A stretch of 64,000 nt of DNA from Lutraria lutraria (lineage: Eukaryota; Mollusca; Bivalvia; Venerida; Mactridae), in contig OZ026833.1 in NCBI GenBank assembly GCA_964023205.1, forward strand, positions 35,814,366 through 35,878,365, in the 5' to 3' direction. Of the stretch, positions 11,568 through 25,300 are shown piece by piece (within the stretch, counting starts at the first letter, position 1; each line of letters opens with the position of its first letter). The notes beneath the pieces were generated by a model that had not been told where the DNA came from, did no database searches, and saw only the letters and a list, made by a program, of their open reading frames with translations. A program made the translations under genes and the position numbers.

Positions 11568-14254
11568 CCAGCTAAACAGAGAAGCTTAATAAAGACGCAC
11601 TCGTACATTATTATTATAATAAATTATTCACTAACCAGAAGTCAGATGTACGCATTATACACAATAATTGAATAAAACCTTTGTTCTTGACCAAACATAT
11701 GTTCGATAAACATAAAAATTTACATGGTATGAATATGTGAATTATCCTGAATATGTATCGATGATAGTATTATGTTTGTCTTTAGATAGAACTATTCAAT
11801 AAAGCCTTCTGTTCTTAGGTGATAGTGCGAAGTAATTTCATTATGATCGAATGTGTACTTGCATGAACTAATAGACACTATACAAATGTACCAATCTGTT
11901 ATGATATTCCAGGATACATAATATTAAATTTTACATCAATTTAGCTCTATTCTCAGAAACTATTTCATACTTAAACTTCTGGTACATGGACATCCCCAGA
12001 TAGAAGGGAAAATAATCTAGAAATGTTTAAACTACATTACATAGAAACAAACATAAATAAGTCATACTGAATATGTTACCATTTTCTAACAGTGAACAGA
12101 ATATGGACAGAGTTCGAATGTAAATCCTGACTGCCCGGTAAAAATGACCTACACAAAACTCTAGTAATGGTTCAAAACACTGCCGTTATGGAAAGTAACT
12201 GTACAGAAATTTCATACGAAATTTATACCATAATAAGTCTCTACAGAAGATAAATAAATATGGATAAAAGATATAGATAACAACAAATAACACTCAAATC
12301 CAAACCAAGGACCAGGTTGTCATAGATTTCTGATTGCGTAACACAATATAATGTGCTTGTGACATCTTCCAGCCTGTATTTCTATTATGTTTAGTGGTGA
12401 TGATCATAACATGTTCTTTCGTTGTCTATCAGTAATAACCACAAGTGCGAGTGGAATTCTGATAGTCTGTAAGATGACAATTAGGAGTCAGTTTAATGTG
12501 GGGTATTCTGTGTTTTTCTCATTAAATTTATCAGATTGCTGACTTAGTTTTATTTTTTTAAGAAAGTGTGTTCAATATATTCCTTTAAGTCAATTTTAAT
12601 ATAACGTTTGGATATGTATAAAATTTAAATAAATGTTGAATTATCTATGTTAATCTATAGACATTAAAATATTATTTATCATTCTAAAGAGGTCGCAATG
12701 CCGAAACGCAAAAATACATAAACAAATTTAAGCACGTGTTATTGTTGTTTAAACAATATTGTAATATATACACATGGGGATAAGAATACTATTATGTATT
12801 TATTCATTCTTACATCGTCCGCAGTATTTTTTATATATTCAACCATTTAAAATATGTTATATTATTTGAAAAACATAGCTGGTTGTTACATTATATCCAG
12901 TTGACTGAAATCGTTCAATAAAATGCTTTTACTTATGCATTTGTAAACCCTACCTCGAAAAAGATCACATGAAATGTTTGGTGTCCATTGCTGAATATGT
13001 TCCGGTACAATGTTCGAATCAACCGTGTTGAACCGAATGATACTAATGTGTTACCTACTAGCATATCCCTATACATATATTAGACATAATGCCGGTCGTG
13101 TTTAACTTCTTAATTCAAGCGCATCGATTAAGACAATAAAACAATTGTGAACAGTTTTTTTTAAAATGCACCAGTTAAAACAGAAACGATGGGCGTGGTT
13201 ATTTCTTTTGATGTTAGCAAACGATAAACGATTCACTCTCCACAAGTGTATGCACGTGAAAAGAGATACAACAAAAAATATTCAAAAATAATAATTCGGA
13301 ATTATTTTTTATTGTACTAATGGTACTTTACTCCAGGGACTTAGAGATTTAGCTAAAATATATATCAACAGACGTTGTTGTAAAATAATATGGAAATTGC
13401 TTGTGATAAACGCTAAACTTAGTAAAAGGGTCTGCCCAACCACGCTGGTCTGCTAATTGTAAAAAAAAGAAAATATCCTAGGTTACATTAAGACGCTATT
13501 CTAAAAAACATCATTTTACATATTGTATTATTTTGATCGTATGGGTCTAGTACATTGCATTGATAGTGTGTTATAGCCTTAAATGACCACACGGACATAT
13601 CAAACTAAAACCACTGGTTTCAATTTAGTAGCCCCATTCATTATTACATGTTTGTATTGTAGAAATCCGCAAAAAATAAGGAACCTTGGAGTTGAAATAT
13701 ATCCGTCGTACAGCTAGACATGACTTTACAAATATTAACTGCGTATCTGTGTTAAACGCATAAAACGCGTCATTTCTCACAACTATGGGATGCAATTACT
13801 TTATCAATGTGAGATAAGATTACTTTAATGTGATGCGCTATGGTTTATTCTCGTAATGCAAAACTAAAATGTAACACAGTTTATATTATTTTTGTAATAA
13901 ATAGACAACGTGATACATTTACTTATAGAATAATGTCTCAGCAAACATTTATCATAGTATAAGTGATGATAGTCGCGATGAGTTTTTAATTATTTTCCAA
14001 TTTAATATCAAGACTGTAGTGCTTTAAAACCAAAGTATTCTACCAAACCACGAATACATTTTATTCACATACGTTTCTGACGCATGTATAACGTTAAATA
14101 AACATCAACAAACTAGTTTTGGATACGTATTATCTCCAGTCATGAGGAAGGTAAAAAGATTTTATTCCTTTAAATACAGTTTATCAATATGTCTTCTTTG
14201 TACTTCCTATTGGTCATCGTATCAATATATTCATCGCAAATTCGGAATACTGAC

Positions 14255-14410
14255 AGCCTCGGCTGTTATCCAGTGGTTAGAGCGCCGAATTTGTTACCCT
14301 GCGATCAGGGTTCGATTCACGGACGCGGCAGGTTATACACTTCCATGAAAATTTGCCAAAATATCGATTTTCATGCCGGTTCTTAGTTTGCAGGAAAGTA
14401 AGTATTGCTT
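14255..14410 (+). mobile_element. tRNA-derived SINE copy
   Basis: A Pol III A-box-like CAGTGGTTAGAGCG lies at 14271-14284 and a B-box-like GGGTTCGATTC at 14308-14318, the spacing of a tRNA-derived head, followed by an unrelated AT-rich tail. The tail resembles that of the copy at 15110. Confidence 0.6.
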
Positions 14411-14466
14411 TGAATATATTTATTGATTTAGGAGAATCGGCGGCCATCCATAAATAACGGCGTTAA

Positions 14467-14485
14467 CCCCCCCCCCCCCCCCCCC
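14467..14485. repeat. poly-C run, 19 C
   Basis: An uninterrupted run of 19 cytosines directly after the SINE, in otherwise AT-rich DNA. Its length is probably unreliable. Confidence 0.9.
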
Positions 14486-15109
14486 GAATATAAAATAATG
14501 CTGATACTGTATATCTAACAATATATTAAACAATGTGTGAATTTGCGTTAAATGTGTAGTCAGACTCATGACTAATTTGGGGTTAAAGTAAAAATAGTAC
14601 ACCAGAAGCACTGAAATGTACATAATGTTTAAAAAAAACAAAATCAAACGAACGATATTTACATATAGCTTATTTATACACATTTGAGAAGGAATGAGAT
14701 AAAATAATGACCGATAAATCTCATACTTTAAACAGACACATGGGAACAAATAAGAACGTTGCGATTAGATTACCTTCATCCAGGAGATATGATGTATTAC
14801 TATGAACTAACATAATAAGTACTCTTAAGCATTCGTCGGGAACAATTCATAATTATCTATACTGTATTCAAGGAGTAAAGTAAGATTTATTATTATAATT
14901 ATTTGTAATAAACTATGAGAAAAAAATAAAAATTGGATTCTTTCCCCAAACATGTTTTCACATCAAATAGATTATGTCGAATGAAGGTTAACCAGGTGAC
15001 TCTAAATTCCTTCCCAGTTCATTCTTCGCATAGTGCATGTCCGTGTACCGACTTTTGTGCCAATTCGTTATTCGATTCTACGTCAGTGGTAAAAAAAGTA
15101 GGACAGACG

Positions 15110-15250
15110 TCAAGTTCCGGTGCTTATTGTGCTGGACTTGTAAGCCAGCGATCCGGGATCATATCCCGGTCGAGGCAGGTGATACCCATCTATGAAATTT
15201 TAATCTGATGTTAGTTTTTCTTCGTTTATAGAAAAGTTACCGACTCCCCG
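15110..15250 (+). mobile_element. tRNA-derived SINE copy (diverged)
   Basis: The core resembles a tRNA anticodon-arm to T-arm segment (ACTTGTAAGCCAGCGATCC, then GGGATCATATCCCGG). The tail (ATGAAATTTT, then GTTAGTTTTTC) parallels the copy at 14.3 kb, 850 bp upstream. Confidence 0.5.
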
Positions 15251-16149
15251 TTAAAGGGTAAGTAAGTACGTGTTAGAATTAAATTAAGGAAACCAGATGG
15301 ATGAGACGGTCACCGCATATATTTAAAAAAAAACGGATTAAAATCCTTTTAAACGATTAAGTAACTTGGTAGGTAGCATCAAATTGGAAGAAAGCAGTAT
15401 TACACTAAGTCGTAAGGTATCGGGATTGGATGTCGGATCATATCAAGTTTCACAAATTTATAGATTTAAAAACTAAACCATAATCATAGATAGATAGATT
15501 TTATTTGAAAATAAAAATAAAATAAAGATTATATGCTGACATAAACCCACAGTTAGGTCCATTGAAAGTCATTTGAAACAATTATTGTATTTGGTTGGTC
15601 TTTTATAAACCAATATCGCACGTAATTTACAAATATGTCAACAGCGAAAACTATTCTGTACATAGAAATATATTACAGCAAATATCCTTTAAATAACAGT
15701 AAATGTATAATACAGGGAATCGCGCCTCAGATTTTTTACTTTCAAGAAATTTTGAACCCTGAACCCCGCTGTTTATTACGTAATACGCCATAAATACAAA
15801 ACTTAAACAAGTAACAACATTCTGAGGCATAGTTCACTAGATTAACTGATCCGCTACACACAACGAAACCGCTTTGAAATCCGTTATCATTTAAGTCGGC
15901 ATTGTAATTCAAACATGACACCTACTGTGTTTTAAAGTAATTAACAATGAAAGTGCCAGATCATTACCGTCTCAGGAAATCATCGAATTTTGCTTAATTG
16001 GTGAATCCCATTCAATTTTAATAGCCAAGAAAATCGTTCAATGACTGACACAACGCCCGAGTATGATGTCTAGTAAGAGATTGAAAGACTAAATATTGTC
16101 ATTAACGAACTAGTATCATATCGTACCAATACAATGCATAACACGTTAA

Positions 16150-17640
16150 AGACGGTTAACGCTGATAAAGTTAAGTCGATAAAGGGGTGCAGTGCTCTGG
16201 CAAAAACTTCTTGATCTAGTCGATGGTAAAATCTTCAAAATTGTTTACAATATGTATCAGAATATCAAATCTTGTATTACAGGTATGTATTCAAATTTCT
16301 TTAAGTCAGAAATTGGCGTCCGTCAAGGTGAAAGTCTTTCCCCATTACTGTTCTCAATATTCCTAAATGATTTGCAATCTTATTTAGAAAATGACAATGT
16401 TATCGGTGTAGAACTCTTTACCCCTAACGATGTAACTTACTGGCTTAAACTACTAACCCTTCTCTATGCCGATGACACGATCATTGTTTCCGATAATGCC
16501 GATGATTTTCAAAACTGTTTAAACTCGTTTTATAATAATATTATTGTAATGTTTGGAAACTTACAGTTAATTTATCAAAGACAAAAATTAAAGTGTTTGG
16601 ATCCCGTAATTTAAATTTTGATTCTCGACTCGGTGATCATAAAATCGAAATAACTACTACAAATAACTATTTAGGGGTAACATTCACGAGAAATGGTTCT
16701 TTCCTTGAAGCCAGAAAACATCTTGCTCAACAAGCCAAAAAGGCCATGTATTGTGTTCTGTCGCGTATTAATAATGCTGAATTACCAGTTGATCTTTCAC
16801 TTAAATCATATGATAATACAATTCGTCCTATACTTACATACGGTTCCGAAATATTTGGGTTTGAAAATATTGATATATTAGAAAATGTGCACAAAGATTT
16901 CCTAAGAAAAATTACAAGAGCTAGAAAAAGTACACCTATTTACATGCTGTATGGCGAACTTGGTCGCTTCCCCATTGATGTAATCATTAGATCCCGTATG
17001 ATCGCTTACTGGTCTCGACTTGTCACAGGTAAAGCCGAAAACTTTCACTAGAAATATACAACTATATACTAAACCCTAATTACGAATACAAGTAGACCCG
17101 TAAAATCCAAGAAATATTAAACACATGCGGCCGAAGTCATATTTGGGATGATCAACCATTTTACAATACACCGATTTTACACAAGATAGTCAAACAGACC
17201 TTAAAAGATCAGTATAAACAAACATGGAATGCACAATTAGAACAGTCTAACAAAGGAAAGTTATATAAACAATTTAAATTTGATCTCGAGCTCGAAACAT
17301 ATTTCAAACTTCTGAAAAAACACGGCTACGATGTGTTTTCAAATTCCGTACTGCAAATCATCGCTTACCTATAGAAACCGGTCGTTATGACGGAACTTTA
17401 CTACATGATAGAATGTGTCCTCTTTGTTATACGAATACAATTGGCTCAGAAAAACATTATATACTACAATGCCCGTTTTTTAACCTGGACAGATACAGAT
17501 TTTTAAATATTCCACGCTGTACTGACCCAGATCTATTTTATATCCAAATTATGCAATCTCAAAACGTCCACGTGTTAGAAAAGTTTTGTAAGTTAGTGAA
17601 TAAGATAACACGAACATTTAATAGATAAACATGTATCAGT
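16150..17640 (+). mobile_element. decayed LINE, reverse transcriptase plus C-terminal zinc region
   Basis: The frame 16192-16614 carries RT motif GVRQGESLSPLLFSIFLND and the catalytic box LLYADDT. A frameshift follows; 16593-17051 continues with the post-catalytic RT region and thumb (YLGVTFTRNGSF, LTYGSEIFGF). After more stops, the C-terminal Cys-His element appears at about 17341-17628 (MCPLCYTN, EKHYILQC). The 5' end including any endonuclease is missing. At least three breaks mean it is inactive. It belongs to the same broad LINE type as the fragments at 1460 and 22675, to judge by the C-terminal pattern. It lies on the same strand as the SLC6 genes. Confidence 0.85.
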
Positions 17641-19660
17641 ACACCAGTACCGTAGACAATCTTTAACCTATTTTTTACTTATGTTTCTCAATGTTCTCTT
17701 ATTATACATGTTAATTGGTGTTGCCATGGTTTCCACGTGTATAATTTATAACATGAAAAAAAATGTCTCTGCAGAATACTAGACTGGGAGTTTATCATAT
17801 ATAATAATTATGTTTAATGTTGATTATGTATTTTCCCCACGTTATGTGTATGTATATATTTGGGTGAATAAATGTTGAAACTTATAGCTTGTTTATCGCA
17901 ATAAAACACTATTTTTGCGCGTTCGGTTAAAAATGTTTGTTGTATCATATAATTATGTAATCTTTGTAAATAACTTAAAATATCAGTTTCCTTTGTTTTT
18001 AGCATATAAGACCAATGCCGATAACTTTAACTTCATACAGTCTTATTTGTAAGTAAAAAGGGTGTGGTTTTTTTCCAGTTTGTACTACATGTATGTTATA
18101 AGGTAACATTTGAATAAGAAGTATCGTACGGCTGTAATAAATTATATTGGTTTTATTAACTGATTGTGTATAAACACTATATGATATTATGTGTTTTTGG
18201 TCACTTAAGCCGAGTTCAACAAGTAATTGCGTGTACATATCAAACAAAATAAGAAACTTCCTATATTGTTTTCATGCAAGTACAAAAACAGCGACATACT
18301 AGATTTAGATCATCTGTTCGTATATTCGATGTATAAACTTGCAGGTGCAAATACCAAATACGCTACAATACAACGAATACAAATGTCAATATTGCAACAG
18401 TTTAGAAATTAATATCATTTTTGTTAGATTGTCATTTGTACTATGCAATTGTTTAAAAAAAGCTTACCTAGAGAAATATAATTGGAAATACCAAGTGTGG
18501 TTAGATTTGTTGATTTGTTTAAATCATGTTTAGTTTTGAGAGTTCATTTTCTTGTAACTTACATCCAGTTACACTCTAACCGTTTGATAAACAGTATGAA
18601 TAAATCGAACAAACAATAAGTCACAACATATCTCATTTGTATTCTTAAAGATTAAAACTCTAGTCTGTCGTATCAACAACGAAGTTTTCATAGATGATAG
18701 AAAAACATAAATATAGTTATCATTCACTTTTTATATACATGGATAATGGTTAAAGAGTACGGTTTGGCTAAGGGTGTAATTAGTCCCTATTATGCTTATT
18801 ATTAGAATTTTTGTTTTATGATGATTTTGATAAACGCGAGTTTAAGAAATGCACTGTGAATAAGCATTTTTTTATAAAATGATTCATCTGTCTCAAATGT
18901 TACGCAGCTGACGTGATGTAATTCAAGAAAAACATGAATGAGAAAAAACAGAACCTCATTTTATTTTGTTTCAAGTTAATTGCGCGCTAGTATGCGACAT
19001 CAAATGAATACGAATATAGTACTAAGAGAAATGATAAAATTGTCGTAACACGGACATCAAATTACTTAATAAATGTTGGAATTATAGGTATTGTACCTTG
19101 CTGAAAACAAATGTTAACTTTTTAAGTCCACTATAAAAAAACACTACTGGGCATAAATCAAAATAATGAAGACAAAGCGTGACATGTGGGGTCAAATTTA
19201 CTTGTGTTCATGATATTTCTAAAAGTAGGTCGGAATTATATTATTTTGTGAAAAATTGACAATGGCTAAAGTATAGGATTAAAGTCTTTTTCAAATTTAC
19301 AACATTTTAATCAAATAAATATTATATTTCAATAGCAAGCCTTAAAATTCAAAAAATCTTATGAATTAAACTATGGAAATAAAAACACAGTTTTGTGATT
19401 TTTTCAGCTAACTTTCGTGAAAATAACTTTTTAATACAAAAAAATATACATACAACCATAAATTTCCAAAAATATATATTTATGGCGTTTTGAACTTTAT
19501 TTATTTTTAAATACGCTTGTTTTTATGTAACAATTACTGCTGCAGATACAAATTAGCTAATTCGATTTTATCAATTTTCAGGTAAATTCAAAGATATATG
19601 TGAATTTTCAATTAATTGGTACTGTTCTTGGGTAACTAAACAATGCCTCCAAAACTAGTA
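17641..19660. other. AT-rich stretch, nothing recognised
   Basis: Several short open frames (17814-18533) overlap one another on both strands and carry no motif. I see no splice-bounded exon that fits a known family. Confidence 0.55.
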
Positions 19661-19671
19661 TATATACAGTT

Positions 19672-21788
19672 ACACTCGGGACGGATATTCTTTGTGTATG
19701 GTCTTATGATAATAACAGTATTGTTAATCTATTGTTATACAATTTCTTTCATTGTAATACAATTTGTTCCATTATTTTATTTTCAAATACAAACAGATAC
19801 TCTATTTGATAATGTTTTAGTTTTAAATGGTGAAAAGAACAACACCAGGGGACGTTCTAAACTGCAATGTAAATATATGAAACCGTTATGATAAGGAGTA
19901 TCTTATCATAAAATGGATTTTATAACAACATTTGTCAAATGTATTTTGCAATTCATTAAATAAGAATTTTTTTAACAAATCAAAACTATTTCCAATTTGG
20001 TAAGTCAAAATGCATTACTGAACATGAATTATCAAGTTTTATATATACAGACTAAGTAAAGGTTACACACCGTACACTTTGTTTAGTCTTTTAGCATACA
20101 CATATGAAAGTGTAATGATCATTGCGTAGCAAATCATTCTTAGTTTTTTTAAGATAATAAAAAGATACACAAACATCTGTACTGTATGATATGTTGTTGG
20201 TTGAGGGAGGGGAGGAATTAGAAAACATTTAAAACTGTAGATTTGTCAACATGTAACAATTAATATTGCATTATCATATATTTACTAGTTTTGCCTCTTA
20301 TCAAATTAAAGAAATTATTTCTCAACACATTCAAACTATTTCAAACAATGTTGAACGAATATTTTAAACATGAATAAGTCATATTAACAGACATACAGAC
20401 AATACACTCGGGACTCACAATTTCTTCTTTGTTTATTTTAAGTAAAACACTCGGGACTCACAATTTCTTCTTTGAATATTTTAAGTAAAACAATACTTAA
20501 AGGTTTTGAAATGTTTTGATTATGAACTATGTATTTGCAACACAACTCAAGGAAGATTTCAAATATGCGTCACTGAAATTAGAATTCAAAATTTTGAAAA
20601 ATAACCGAGTTATGAGAAAAGTCTACATACTTAAAGGACAACCTTCGTATATCCTAGAAAATGTTTAATAAAAAAATATCAATTTCAAGTATTTCTACAC
20701 AGAGTGTGCTTCTTTTCAGTCCTATATAAATGGGAGTTTTACCACTTATTTAGGCACTTCATAACTGCATGACCCTGCAGTGTTAGTATATTGTTACTGG
20801 TATAGTTCCTGTAAAAGCAAACCAAATTTGTGTATAATATTGCATGAAGATGTGTTTGTGTCCTGAGTGTAACATTTTCAATTGTTATATATAAATAATA
20901 TAACATCTAAAATATGTTAAGGAATCATGAAATAAATCGATAAATTATGTACTGTTTTCATCTGAGAATGTTTCTTCATCAAATAAAAGATAAATTACTT
21001 TTTATCTTCAGTATACTGGACAAATCTACTTGGTATATATATCTGAATCGAACTATTTTTAATAGAACTTTCAAACTTTTTAATCATGCTCCATTTCAGT
21101 GCTTCAGACTTTTAAGTATTTATTCACGTCAGTTATTTGATATAAATGTGGAAAACAGTTAACATGGACTACTGTTCTATGGTTACATATCAAAATTAAG
21201 ATGATGAATATATAGCATTACACTCGGGACAACACTTAAAACCATGTAGACAAAAAATTAATTGCACTACATGAATTTGGTTTGGTTTGTGAGCTTGTAT
21301 GTACGTTTCTGTTTGAGAAATAGAGGAAAAACATATCAAATTCAAATAATGATAAAAAAATTCTTATCTAAATGCAAAATGTTATACTCGGGACATTTCC
21401 AATAAGCTTTATTCAAGATGGTATAATTTAGAAAACAAATGATTCTTTTGATCATTTCGTTTTTTTAAACAACATGGACAAATATGCATATCAATATGTT
21501 AAGCTGCATTTTCTGTTCAAGCTTCAGTTTACTAACTTCATCAATTTGAATTTCCATTTTTTCATTGAGCAAGATATTTTACATGTGCACTTGAAAGGTG
21601 ATTTCTAAATAATACTTAAGCTTGTTATTGAATTATTTGAAGAAAATGCATTAATTTTTTTTAAATATAACACATGTACAATGAAATTAAAAACAATCAT
21701 TGATTACTTACCAAAAAACTGAACAAAGTGTAAAAGATTGAACATGTGTGAAGAAAAAATGTCACGCTAAAAGTGTTACACTCGGGAC
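19672..21788. repeat. cluster of the motif ACACTCGGGAC
   Basis: Near-identical 11-mers occur at 19672-19682, 20404-20414, 20447-20457, 21220-21230, 21384-21394 (one mismatch) and 21778-21788 on the plus strand, plus a one-mismatch copy on the minus strand at 20860-20870. The CpG-containing core stands out in AT-rich DNA. Spacings are irregular (43 to about 770 bp), so it is not a simple tandem array. Function unknown. Confidence 0.7.
20404..20489 (+). repeat. 43-bp direct repeat, two copies
   Basis: Two adjacent 43-bp units (20404-20446 and 20447-20489), each starting with the ACACTCGGGAC motif, differ at only a few bases. This is the only tandem part of the motif cluster. Confidence 0.85.
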
Positions 21789-22331
21789 ATTTTTTGCCTG
21801 TTTTTCTAATGTAACTTTTGAACGAGTAACATAATCAAGCTGAAATTTTGCAACATTTTTAACAACATAAAGACACACCATCTGAACATTAAATTACATT
21901 CCTGTGTTGTGTGGTATCATTATTTGATTGCCCTACTTGCTATGTCATTCATGTGTCGCAAATGTTTTATAAGAGTATCATCTGTGCGAATTCAATACTG
22001 TCTAGTGTATTTCATAAATCTTGAACATGCGATTAGATTTACTTCCTGTACGGATTCAACCTGTATTTGATTTGGTGTATCAATAGAAAAAATGTAATAC
22101 GAAATATATGACGGTTACCGTTGCTGTCAAAATGTTCAATGACACTGCGATTCCCCTCATGCTATTGCTATTTCTATGAAGATTTTTTTTAAATATTATT
22201 CACATACATTAAATAAGATCTAATAGGGGCACTGAAAACTAAGATTAAATCAGTGAAGAGAAAATTTAAAACTTTGATTTTTTCGCAGAACAAGATATTC
22301 TCCGCACACAAATTTTATTTGTTATTTTCAG

Positions 22332-25300
22332 GAAGTCGCCCGTGAGACATGGGGATCAAAATTAGAGTTTATTTTATCCGCCGTTGGTTACTCTGTTAGT
22401 ATTTCTGGGTTTTGGAGATTCCCATATCTGTGTTTCAGGAATGGAGGGGGTATGTATTATGGATAATGTAAACGACGTATCACTTTAAATTAGTATCTTA
22501 ATCAGAACTTGAACTTTTGGTAATATGGAATTCTCTTAACCTATATCATTTGAATTCTGTAACAAATTTATGTTGGACAGAACAACCGTTTAGTGGCGTT
22601 CATTTATAAAACGATCAACTCGAAAATGATGAGATATTATATACCAGGAAAAAGATTTGGTATTACATTAAGAGATGAATGCACACAAGCATTCATATGA
22701 AACTGAAACTTACGTGAAGAGCACTTTTATACACAGAACTCATAAAAGTTCACTGTCACAGTTTCGATGTGTTGTTGCACCCCTAAGAATTGAGATTGGA
22801 CAATATCAAAGGATACCAGTCGATGAACGATATTGTTTTAATTGTATGAATGTTGTCGAAAATGAATACCATGACATTATGTCATGTAACTTGTACGAAA
22901 CCATCAGACGTAAATTATATCAATGTATTCAAAATGTTTTCCCAGATTTTAATTATTTAAATGATCTTGAAAAGTTTTATTACATCCTATCAAATGATGA
23001 AATCGTAAAATACAGTGACAAAGCTTGTCATGAAATTCTAGTAACTAGGAGAAACGTATTGTACAGTTAATGTTTTACATGTATATATGACGCTTTATAT
23101 TATGATTTCACTGTGTTTGTAAATTAATGTTTTTGTATTTTAAGAATATACATGCATTTATAATTCTTAACTGTTTTTATGCATGTGCACTTGTAATTTT
23201 AAGCTATTCATATTGTCTCTCATAACTCATATTTAGTGGTTTTGTGCATGATTTTATAATTTTATCATTTTATATGACTGTATATTTGTAACAAGCATGT
23301 ACATGAGTGAGACGTTAATAAATTTATCTTATCACAAGCGCATGCTTTATCATAACAAGATATATTCATCGGATGTAACAGAAAATTCGTATAAATGCAA
23401 AACAGAAGTTAGACTGTACTACTCTTTTTAATACATTTGTTGTTGTTCAAACCAAAGATATTTATCATTGTACTTACTTCTTTTCAGGTGCATTTCTTAT
23501 TCTATATGTCATTATGTTGCTGACAACTGGACTTCCTATGTTCTTTTTGGAACTGGCACTGGGTCAATTCTCGTCAGAAGGTCCAATAAGATTGTGGAAA
23601 ATGTGTCCTCTTTTCTACGGTAGATGCATCACATATACTACATTATGATAGGTTCCATTAAGGTGTTTAATGCCGAAGATATTTTCTCTAATTGTCAATA
23701 AGGCAAACATAAAAGTAAAACAGAGTCAACCACTGAACAAATGGGTATGAATGAATCATACTTAGTATAGTTAAAAGTAGTTTCTCAGTTCAAGTATGAT
23801 TTTGATTCTGATTTGCGATTGCATATTATTCAGAAACAGTAAATTGAAATCAATAAATATTTTAATGAACAAATAACAGTACTATTGGAGAAAATATTTC
23901 AAAATGAAAATATTAATGACATTTACATTGTGAACATGTTAAGAATCATACCACGGTTTCAAGATTCTCAACATGTAGTTGTAATTGTATGATACAATTC
24001 TTGTATCTATGACCAGTATCTACTTATGAGTGTCGCTCTGAGATTTCCAACCTGAAGGATCAATTTGTTTCAAATTCTTGCTAATGCATATGTTTCACAA
24101 TAAACCGTATTAGTTATCCCTAAATCAGTATGTTGAATCATAGCAGTTATTGTATTACATGCCCTATAATACATATCTGCTAAACGCTGATAATTTTCTT
24201 ATAGCTAGCTTAGGTAGTTATATTAATTCTCAGACGCATATTCATGAAAATGCAAGAGGTGTCGCCCTTGTTGGAAATAAAAAACGAATTCTGTAAAAAT
24301 TGCATGATGACCTACATTTTTCTGTGTCAAATTGGATTGATACTATGTTATTGCATCTTAAACCCTGTGTCTTCGTTGAAATGAATGTTTTCTTTTCTCT
24401 TTGAAAAATGGTCTACTCCCATTTTTAAAAATCTCTTGTTAAAACATTTTCTATCCAGAAACCTATACAAATATAGAGGTTTTCTTTCCACTCCATTATT
24501 AGATTATTATGGGGGTATTAGGCGTTTAATTTAAGGGGTAAGTGAAATCACCTTTGGCACTAAAGTCATGAATTATCATTGATGATATGAAATAAACTGA
24601 ATTCCCCAAAATGTTGTTATTTTTATAGGAGGTTGGATGTCTCAAAGCGGCACATATATAAAATTGTTTGTTCCAGGTATAGGGTTTGGTATGGTAAGCA
24701 TCAATTGCCTTGTAAGTGTATATTCAAGTATAGTCCTTATGTACGTTGTCTACTATATGTCCATATCCATCGTAAATCTGGATGGAGATGTACCTTGGAA
24801 AGATTGCGACAAGCCTTGGAATACAGAGAGCTGCAGGAAGGATCCTTATCCCGACTGTGCAATGTTAAATAAAACTTCAAAGGTTGATGAACTTCGAAGT
24901 AAGTTATTTCATGACTGTGTTGATAAATAATGATTCCATTAACTTTAAGATGGAATTAAAACAGTTATAAGTCATATCACATTCGGATGCTGAACAACAT
25001 GGCTCCAAAATATTGGAAATAAATTCCTACTATTTCCATAACGCAACACCCCTCTAAACCCACCCAATATATTTACTTCAACTGGGGACAAAACACAAAC
25101 TGTTCCAGGGAAACCACACTGGAGTGGTTAGAGCAAGGCAATAATTATGAAAAGCATAGAAGGGAGATGCTAGATAGCACTCGCACAATGAATATGGATA
25201 AAGAACACGTGCGATCATAACAAGGAATGGAAAGCAATGATAAATGAGATAATTTTACACATCTGAAAGTGCGAGTGTAATATAACTTTATACTATGAAT

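Larger units (their letters stand above)
11568..16149. other. intergenic/intronic DNA without a gene
   Basis: Follows the copy-1 stop codon. AATAAA signals near 11586 and 11672 are candidate polyadenylation sites. The rest holds two tRNA-derived SINE copies (14.3 and 15.1 kb), a 19-C homopolymer at 14467-14485 and simple AT-rich sequence. The N-terminal exon of copy 2 could lie here or to 22.3 kb but was not recognised. Confidence 0.6.
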
